This document shows positions 56,645 through 64,000 of a DNA stretch of 64,000 nt, in pieces. The DNA is taken from positions 109,740,627 to 109,804,626 of the forward strand of contig NC_077223.1 of NCBI RefSeq assembly GCF_024763615.1, written 5' to 3'. Origin of the DNA: Phlebotomus papatasi. Taxonomy: Eukaryota; Arthropoda; Insecta; Diptera; Psychodidae. The first letter of the stretch is position 1. Every line of letters starts with the position of its first letter. The notes under the pieces are model-generated. The model made no database searches, was not told the DNA's origin, and worked only from the letters and a program-made list of their open reading frames with translations. Both the position numbers and the translations under genes were made by a program.

Positions 56645-58313
56645 ATGATACTCCCAAATTTTAGTTTCTTTAAATACTTTTCTTCTATTAAGTTTAGTGG
56701 AAAGTTTCTACAAAATGCTGCAGCTGTTTCGAGTATATAGTGAAATTTTCGATTTTATTTGTGAACTTTTGAATAACTTGTCACGCTTTTGCAGTAAACC
56801 TTGCTCAACTCGTCACAGGATTTACTTTAGGATGGACTTCCCCGCTTTTCCCACTTCTGATTTCGGACCAGACTCCCCTTGCAGATGGTCCGATAAGCGT
56901 TGAAGAAGCCTCCTGGATCACATCGATCTTCTATTTGAGTGGTTGTGTGGGATGTATCGTTTTTGGACGTTTAGCGGATTATATCGGGAGGAAATGGACG
57001 ATTGTCCTTGCGGGAATTCCACAATTCTGTGCCTACATTTTGATCATTTTGGCTAGGAATGGAACACAGCTCTTGATCTCCAGGGTTCTCAATGGTTTCT
57101 CTTCCAACGGTTTATTCATCGTGGTACCTATATTCATCTCGGAAATTGCAGAAACTAAGTAAGATTTCGAATATAGTCCTGAATTCTAAGAAGTCTCCGT
57201 GGATTCTTAATTTCAGAAACCGTGGAAAGATAGGATCCTGGTCTGGAACGTTAATAACTCTAGGGGTTGCTCTGGGTTATATATTTGGAACTTACTGCCA
57301 CCTGAAAGTTGGAGCTTCTTTCTGTCTTGTTGTCCTTGGATTCTTCTTCCTCACAACTGTCTTCTTCCCGGAAACTCCCTCGTATCTGCTCATGAAAAAG
57401 CGCGAAAATGAATCATACAGTTCTCTTATATTCTACCGGGGTTTCCGCAAAAACGATGTCATCTCCGAAAACTTCATGGTTGAATTTGACAGAATCAAAG
57501 CTATGAGTACCAATGCTTCTCAAAAAAAGTCCATCATTTGGCAAGATTTCAGTGAGTTTAAACTACATTTTTTTAGGTTAATCTAATTTTATTCCGTTGC
57601 GTAATGATTAAGAACAAAACCAAAGTTTAGGAAATTACCACATGAGACTGAAAGAAAATAACGATGCATTTTAAATTCCAGAACAGCCTACAACGCGGAA
57701 GGCCATTCTTATTTGTTTCATCTTATTTTTGGGTCGTGTTTTCTGCGGACTCTTCCAAATGGAAGGCTATGGTGGAACAATCTTGGATGAGGCTGGATCA
57801 GGGATTGGTGGGAATGCCTCTACAATTGCTGCAGCTGTTTGCGTTCATGTTCTATCCTATGTTTCAATGATGTTAATTGAAAGGATAGGTCGTCGTAAAA
57901 TGATGCTGTTCTCTACTTTTGGTTCGGGAGTTACCTCTGCAATACTTAGCATTATGATCTGGCTAAAGGCGAATGGAATAGATACTTCATCTGTCAACTG
58001 GTTACCCACTGTTGCTTATTCTGGATACTCAGTAATAGTACTTTATGGAATTATTGTTCTACCCCTGATCATCTCAACGGAGATCCTTTCCATCAAGATT
58101 AAATCCTTGATATTGCTGTGCATGTTTTTGATGTCCAACATCTTGACAGCAGTTTCTGTGACGTTTTTCATGACCATTGCGGACTTCTTTGGATCCTACT
58201 TCAATATTGCCGTATTCTCATTTTCGTGTTTTTTAGAATTTATATTTCTGTACTTTCTATTACCAGAGACCAAAGGCAAAACGTTCGATGAAGTTGTTAA
58301 GATACTTGAATAG
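56645..58313 (+). CDS. MFS sugar transporter, facilitated trehalose transporter Tret1-like, copy A
   Basis: Twelve-TM sugar facilitator of the plasma membrane. Exons 56645-56732, 56795-57158, 57217-57551, 57682-58313; introns 62, 58 and 130 bp with GT/AG borders; 472 residues, a normal length for the family. Family marks: GRLADYIGRKW at residues 87-97 (loop 2-3), VPIFISEIAE at 140-149, PETPSYL near 202, ERIGRR at 329-334 (loop 8-9), PETKG at 457-461 after TM12. The ATG at 56645 was chosen because only that frame joins in phase across intron 1, and the same ATG and frame exist in copies B and C. A competing ATG at 56715 opens a frame that misses the transporter. Convergent with copy B. Substrate (trehalose or another sugar) cannot be decided from sequence. 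Confidence 0.93.
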
Positions 58314-60613
58314 AAAAATACAAAAATTAACATTAAAGAGTTAAGTAATTATTCTAGTGAATCCTAACCTTTTTAACCAGAATGATATTGTGTTGCAAAT
58401 CCTAAGTAATGGCGATCATCTGAGGGTAACCACAACGTATAGTTCTGGTAACCCTTTAGTCAAAGACCACTCTACCCAGTTCTACAACGCTGGTATATGT
58501 GACTGTGCTGCGGTTAAACTGGCATGAAGTCTTTGAGATCGATCATTAGGAAGGAGCTATGTAGTAGCGACGCATATTACTCCGACCGCTATCCTACCGA
58601 ATTACCTATCCTTTTGACTAAGCGATTGGTTGTGTTTGAGAGCTATCATTTCCTAATTCGGGAGTAAAAGTTCTGAAAAATGGAAAACGGGAGATCATTA
58701 CGGGCCTATGTGTGGTGACCGTTTAACTGAAGGACCTTCATTCCCAATCTCAAATCGGTGCTATAGTGAGGTGCACTCATTCCGACCTACCAGTTTGAAC
58801 TTTGGGCCCGGCAACCCCAAGTCAAGCTCTCCATGTACGCTTACCTTTTTCAGTCCCCGAAGATTTTAAGCTCGTTACACAGCGGGACGATAGTCTCACT
58901 ATGTCTTGAGAATCAATGATATAAACTCCCTCCGGGTGCGTCAGGGGTAGTTATTCTATCAGGACAGGAAAACACGAATATTTTTGCCAAAGCTTTCGAC
59001 GCTAAAACGCGCCTTCATCAGTGGCTAAAAATGAGGGAAAATTTTATTCAAGGGAATTCAAAACAAAGAAACGTAAATCAATTGACTTGAATAAAATTTT
59101 CCCTCCTTTTTAGCCTTTGATGAAGGCGCGTTGTAGCGTCGAAAGCTTTGGCAAAAATATTTGTGTTTTCCTGTCATGAAAGGAAAAGGAGGGAAAATTT
59201 AATTCAAGGGAATTCAGGACAAAGAAACGGAAATCAATTGCCTTGAATAAAATTTTCCCTCCTTTTTAGCCACTGATGAAGGCGCGTTGTAGCGTCGAAA
59301 GCTTTGGCAAAAATATTTGTGTTTTCCTGTCATGAAAGGATAACTACCCCTGACGCACCCGGAGGGAGTTTATATCATTGATTCTCAAGACATAGTGAGA
59401 CTATCGTCCCGCTGGGTAACGAGCTTAAAATCTTCGGGGACTGAAAAAGGTAAGCGTACATGGAGAGCTTGACTTGGGGTTGCCGGGCCCAAAGGTCAAA
59501 CTGGTAGGTCGGAATGAGTGCCCATCAATGGTACTCGCCATTGGAAACCCATGTTGACGAAGGAATGGGTTCAAAGGATGACAAAGGGTTTAGGGGCCAG
59601 CTTTGTCGATGCCCTATTGGGACCTTCCCTAATCTGGTGAACTGGTTGAGTTTTGCGATATCACGGTTGTATCATTTGGCTTTAACATGTAAGCCACAGA
59701 CTAGCCGACTACCAAACCTGGTGGGCTTATTCCCTTTTGGCATCCTTTAATGCCACCATATCATCCATGGAGATGGCCTGCCCCTGTGTGGGTGATGCAA
59801 TAACATCACAGCACTACCACTTCCCTCCCTCTTGCACACATTACGGACAATAAGGTTTGCCACCTCTGACTCATGCTGCGATCATGGGGAAGAGAGGGTA
59901 AAAACAAATAGACGGACGAGAGAGTGATTAGTCTCCGATTGATCACCGACCTAAAAGGACGTGTTACGCGCGTGCAGTCCAGAGGGAGTGAGTGATTGGA
60001 AAAGGGGAACGAGTGGCAGGTTGAGATCTCGTCCCTGACCCCCTTCTGACCCTCTAAATACTATTACCCTGGACTTAAAGACGTTAATTCCACCGGAAAT
60101 TTACAAACTTTATATCAAGGAACAGGTCTGGTATCCCATGTTGATGAAGGGAACACAAAGAGACAGCATAGAATCAACTTGTTTATCAAACTGTCAATTA
60201 CTTCGGATAAATAAGTCTACCTCGACCCAAGGCAGTGGAAAGTCTAGATCTAGAGTATAAATATGCTTTATATAAGTAGCTTGTACATATGTTGTGTACA
60301 TCATTGTCACCTTGAAAAAAAAAGAACTCTATAAACTAGATAGAACACACAAATATAATTGTGTATTTGTTTTTTGTTCTTAATACTAAATGAATAACGC
60401 AAAGTTTCTAATGCCTATTTATACATTGTTTACCTAGGTCGTTGCCCAAAGTATTTATCGCTCTTCCATTGACAATTGAAATTGCTATTGCCCAATACAA
60501 ATTCGTTAAAAATATACACTTTAATTTTCAACAAAAACACTTGATCACTTTTCTTCGCATTTTGACTTACAAACACAACAAGTCTTATGTACTCTTCTAT
60601 CATAGTAATTTTT
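58314..60613. other. Spacer between convergent transporters A and B, mobile-element derived
   Basis: 2.3 kb with clearly higher GC than the introns. The centre is a long inverted repeat (58773-59521). The flanks, 58380-58772 and 59522-60250, are similar in composition and probably belong to the same inserted element, but contain no open frame with protein features. 60250-60613 returns to AT-rich sequence. Polyadenylation signals for A and B must lie here; I cannot place them firmly. Confidence 0.5.
58773..59521. mobile_element. 749 bp near-perfect inverted repeat between transporters A and B
   Basis: 58773 onward (gcactcattccgacctacca) is mirrored at 59521 backward; in the first 180 bp only about two mismatches were seen, and the match continues through ctttcgacgct-aacgcgcct to about 290 bp per arm. 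The centre holds a tandem duplication of about 165 bp (units starting near 59015 and 59175; shared gggaaaattt-attcaaggga). No frame. Confidence 0.85.
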
Positions 60614-62297
60614 TTATTCAAGTAGTATAACAATTTCGTCATACGCCTTCCCTTTAGTTTCTGGTAGTAAAAAGTACATAATTATAAATTCAGCAAAACA
60701 TGAAAAAGAGAATATGGCAATGTTGAAGTAAAATCCAAAGAAATCTGCAATGGTCATGAAGTACGTCACGCTAACCGATGTTAAGATGTTGGACATCAAA
60801 AACATGCACAGCAATATCAAGGATTTAATCTTGATGGGAAGGATCTCCGTTGAGATGATCGCTGGCAGGACAATAATTCCATTAATTGCTATTACTGAGT
60901 ATCCTGCAAAAGCAACGGTCGGTATCCAACTAAAACCTGATGTATCCACTCCATTCTCTCTTAACCATATCATTGCGGTAAGGACTGCGGAAAATATTCC
61001 CGAACCAAAAGTAGAGAACAGCAATATATTACGACGACCTATCCTTTCAATTAACATCATTGAAACATAGGTCAGAACATGAACGCAAACAGCTGCTGTT
61101 ATTGCAGAGGCGTTCCCTCCAATACCTGTCCCAGCTTCATTTAGGACCGTCCCAGCGTAACCGTCCATCTGGTAGATTCCACTGAATACTTGACCCAAAT
61201 ACAAGATGAAGGATATCAGAATAGCTTTCCGCGTCGACGATGGCTCTTGAAGAGAAAAAAGTTTTATATACCACTAATTACGCAAACTTTTTACGCTAGT
61301 AACTATTAGGTACTTTCATTTTTGTTCGCAATCGTTAAGCAATGAAACAAAAATCAGACTGAGCTAAGGAAATGAGTTTAAACTCACTGAAATCGAGACA
61401 ATTGATGGATTCTTTTTGAGGAACATTGGCAGTCATTGTTTTGAGTCTGTCAAATTCAACCATAAAGTTTTCGGAGATGACATCGTTCTCGCGAAAACCT
61501 CGGTAGAATATAAGAGCTTTGTAAGATTCAACTTCGCGCTTCTTCATAATCAGATATGGAGGTGTTTCCGGGAAGAAGACAGTTGTGAGGAAGAAGAATC
61601 CAAGGACAACAAGACAGAAAGAAGCTCCAACTTTCAGGTGGCAGTAACTTCCAATTATATAACCCAAAGCTATCCCAAGTGTTACCATTGTTCCACACCA
61701 GGATCCTATTTTCCCGCGATTTCTGGAGCAAATGATTTAAGAATTATTCTTGCATTAAGAGATAGGGGTCAAAATCTTACTTAGTTTCTGCAATTTCCGA
61801 GATGAACATTGGAACCACGATGAATAAACCGTTGGAAGAGAAACCATTGAGGACCCTGGAGATCAAGAGATGTGTTCCGTTCCTGGCCAAAATGATCAAA
61901 ATGTAGGCACAGAATTGTGGAATTGCCGCAAGGACAATCGTCCATTTCCTCCCGATATAATCCGCTAAACGTCCAAAAACGATACATCCCACACAACCAC
62001 TCAAATAGAAGATCGATGTGATCCAGGAGGCTTCTTCAACGCTTATCGGACCATCTGCAAGGGGAGTCTGGTCCGAAATCAAAAGTGGGAAAAGCGGGGA
62101 AGTCCATCCTAAAGTAAATCCTGTGACTAGTTGAGCAAGGTTTACTGCAAAAGTGTGACAAGTTATTCAAAAGTCCACTAATAAAATCGAAAAGTTCACT
62201 AAATACTCGAAATAGCTGCAGCATTTTGTAGAAACTTCCCACTAAACTTAATAGAAGAGTAATATTTAGAAACAGTACTAAACTTTGGGAGTATCAT
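60614..62297 (-). CDS. MFS sugar transporter, Tret1-like, copy B
   Basis: Complete paralogue of copy A on the minus strand. Exons in transcript order: 62297-62207, 62144-61781, 61722-61388, 61245-60614; introns 62, 58 and 142 bp. Exons 2, 3 and 4 have exactly the same length as in copy A (364, 335, 632 bp); exon 1 is one codon longer. The protein is 473 residues. GRLADYIGRKW, VPMFISEIAE, PETPPYL, ERIGRR and PETKG are all present. Exon 2 is almost identical to copy A at the protein level, and even intron 1 aligns well, so the pair is a recent duplicate or has undergone conversion. It is divergent from copy C (about 1.0 kb between start codons) and convergent with copy A. Confidence 0.93.
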
Positions 62298-62638
62298 GAG
62301 AACTATTTGCTTTGAAATTTACGGAGAGACTGTTGAATGTTCGGAATATCTGAAAGGCCTGAAAGCGAACATAATAAAACCGCTAAAGAAATAACCGAAA
62401 AAATGGAAATAATACATTGTAAGCAGATATAAAGCTTCATATAGTCATTATAATGCGTTTATTGCGTCGATAGTGTAAAAAGAGTAACGGTGTAAAAAAC
62501 GAAAATAAATTAAGAATGAGATATGCTGTCTATAAAATTTGTTTTTCGTTCAGAATTGTTTCGTTACTCTCCATTATTTTCTGATCATCAAATATTGTGA
62601 AATATCGTGTTTTTGCTTTGCCATTCGATACGAAACTC

Positions 62639-62849
62639 ATTGAGGCTATTTATACCGCCGCATTAGATTGAGATTAAACTGTCCCTAAATCGGATTTTGA
62701 GATAATTCATCACAATCTAATGCGAGGGTGTAGATGGCCTCAATGAAACCGTTTATGTTACCATCTCAGATTGAGTCTATATTGTCCCAAAACCCGATTT
62801 TGGGACAATTCAATCTCAATCCTATTCGGCGGTGTAAATGGCCTCATTG
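62639..62849. mobile_element. Two adjoining palindromic mini-elements
   Basis: First palindrome 62639-62747: attgaggctatttataccgc pairs with ggtgtagatggcctcaat. Second, about 62750-62849: tcagattgagtctatattgtc pairs inward with gacaattcaatctcaatcc, and its right end ggtgtaaatggcctcattg repeats the same terminus. Three copies of the terminal word in 210 bp. Confidence 0.7.
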
Positions 62850-62959
62850 ATTAAACGATAAATGGATAGGACTTAAAGTCTTGAACTGATCTTCGAGTAA
62901 GTCTAGTGTTTCGTATTTCCGCAGAACTTCCTTTTAAAAGTTTGAATTCCAGAATTGAA

Positions 62960-63120
62960 GCTTATCTAATGGAGCAGGGAATACACGGAAAGACTGAACT
63001 TTTCTTGATTTTCACAATTTTATTCTCTACGACGTTTTGAGGATGGATGTCCTCTTCATCAGGATCGAGTTGTGAGCGAAGTTCAAGTGCAGTGTAACAA
63101 CTCCCACCTGTATGTGATTT
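62960..63120. mobile_element. Small foldback element
   Basis: Ends agcagggaatacacggaaa and atgtgattttccctgcc are roughly complementary. Minus-strand centre reads cctgatgaagaggacatcc-atcctcaaaacgtc, a stem similar to those in the foldbacks at 39844 and 58773. Confidence 0.5.
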
Positions 63121-63299
63121 TCCCTGCCATATTCGATACCTAGTAAGATAGAGCAAATCGTGACTTCCAGTTAGTCAATTTTCATTCAAGTTTAGTTTTG
63201 AGTCATCTTCAACGCTACTAAAAAAGCTATAAAACTTTTACTAGTGTTGCATTTTTTTACTGTTCAGAGTTTCAGTAATTGTCGAAGCGATTAGTTCTC

Positions 63300-64000
63300 A
63301 TGATACTCCAAAAGTCCAATTGTCTCTTGGAATATTTCTCTTCTATAAAGTTTAGTGGGAAGTTTCTACAAAATGCTGCAGCTATTTCGAGTAATTAGTG
63401 AATCCACAAGTTTATTAGAAATCCTTCAAACAGTTTTATTCTTTTCCGTAGTAAACCTTGCCCAACTCGTCACAGGATTCACTGTAGGGTGGAGTTCGCC
63501 AATTTTTCCACTTTTAATTTCGGACCAGACTCCCCTTGCAGATGGTCCGATAAGTGTTGACGAAGCCTCCTGGATCACATCCGTGTACTATTTGGGTGGT
63601 TGTGTGGGATGTGTAGTTTTTGGTCGGTTACCGGATTATATCGGGAGAAAATGGACGATCGTCTTTGCGGGAATTCCACACATCTGCGCCTACATTTTGA
63701 CCGTTGTGGCTAGGAATGGAACCTATCTACTAATCTCCAGGGCTCTCAGTGGTATTGCAAGCAATGTCTTATTCATCGTGGTGCCCATGTTCATCTCAGA
63801 AATCGCAGAATCTAAGTAAGGGTGTGAATGTTGGCCCAAATGAAATAGAAGACTTCCTAAGTTCTTTGTTACAGAAATCGCGGGAAGATAGGATCCTGGA
63901 GTGGAATATTCATAACCCTTGGAATAGCGTTAGGTTATCTAATTGGAACCTTCTTCCATATGAAGGTCGGAGGTAGTTTCTGTCTGGTTATCCTTGGATT
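63300..64000 (+). CDS. MFS sugar transporter, Tret1-like, copy C (cut by window end)
   Basis: Third paralogue. Exon 1 63300-63390, intron 61 bp, exon 2 63452-63815, intron 59 bp, exon 3 from 63875 and running off the window. Exon 1 (91 bp) and exon 2 (364 bp) match copy B in length and phase. The loop 2-3 motif reads GRLPDYIGRKW, with Pro where A and B have Ala. Exon 3 reads NRGKIGSWSGIFITLGIALG. Without removing intron 1, a frame starting at 63373 happens to stay open into exon 2 and gives a plausible TM1; I prefer the spliced model because it matches A and B, where reading through hits a frameshift. It is more diverged than A from B. Confidence 0.88.

Larger units (their letters stand above)
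62298..63299. promoter_or_regulatory. Shared upstream region of divergent transporters B and C
   Basis: About 1.0 kb between the start codons of B and C, so both promoters should be here. The last 80-130 bp before each ATG resemble each other and the upstream of copy A (blocks gttctcatgatactcc, tcttctat and, in A and B, gttcgctttcagg). The middle is occupied by small palindromic elements at 62639-62849 and 62960-63120. No TATA box was convincing. Confidence 0.4.

Noticed and set aside
56715..56903. Transporter A starting at the ATG at 56715
   Set aside because: That frame runs out of register with the transporter; the upstream ATG plus a 62 bp intron restores it in all three copies.

Overview
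AT-rich eukaryotic (insect) DNA. Spliced genes with GT...AG introns, very large introns packed with small inverted-repeat elements, and two protein families both point to an insect, probably a dipteran; the exact species cannot be read from the sequence.

Gene 1, about 2.87-52.97 kb, plus strand: eight consecutive exons of an AMPA-type ionotropic glutamate receptor (Glu-RI/GluRIA-like). They run in one phase-consistent frame of about 659 residues, from the middle of the amino-terminal domain through S1, TM1, the pore loop and TM3 into the start of S2. The 5' exons lie upstream of the window. The rest of S2, TM4 and the C-tail are not found downstream within the window.

Genes 2-4, about 56.6-64.0 kb: three paralogous MFS sugar transporters of the Tret1-like (facilitated trehalose transporter) type. 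Copy A (plus, 56645-58313) and copy B (minus, 60614-62297) are complete, each with four exons. Copy C (plus, from 63300) is cut by the window end. A and B are convergent; B and C are divergent. The true start codon lies in a short first exon, followed by a 61-62 bp intron, and the same structure occurs in all three copies. Exon sizes are nearly identical, so this is a fairly recent duplication.

Everything else is intronic or intergenic and mainly repeats: several short TIR (MITE-like) families, some with TA target sites; three tRNA-derived SINE-like copies, one split by a 774 bp TIR element; two decayed LINE reverse-transcriptase ends; foldback elements, including a nearly perfect 750 bp inverted repeat between transporters A and B; a 45 bp minisatellite. 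A further pattern is a series of 0.7-2.3 kb intron stretches that each reuse their own private short word (TTTAGTAC, TTGACA, ATTCAGCG, TTGATCAG, TTCCATGG). No rRNA, functional tRNA or CRISPR array was seen.
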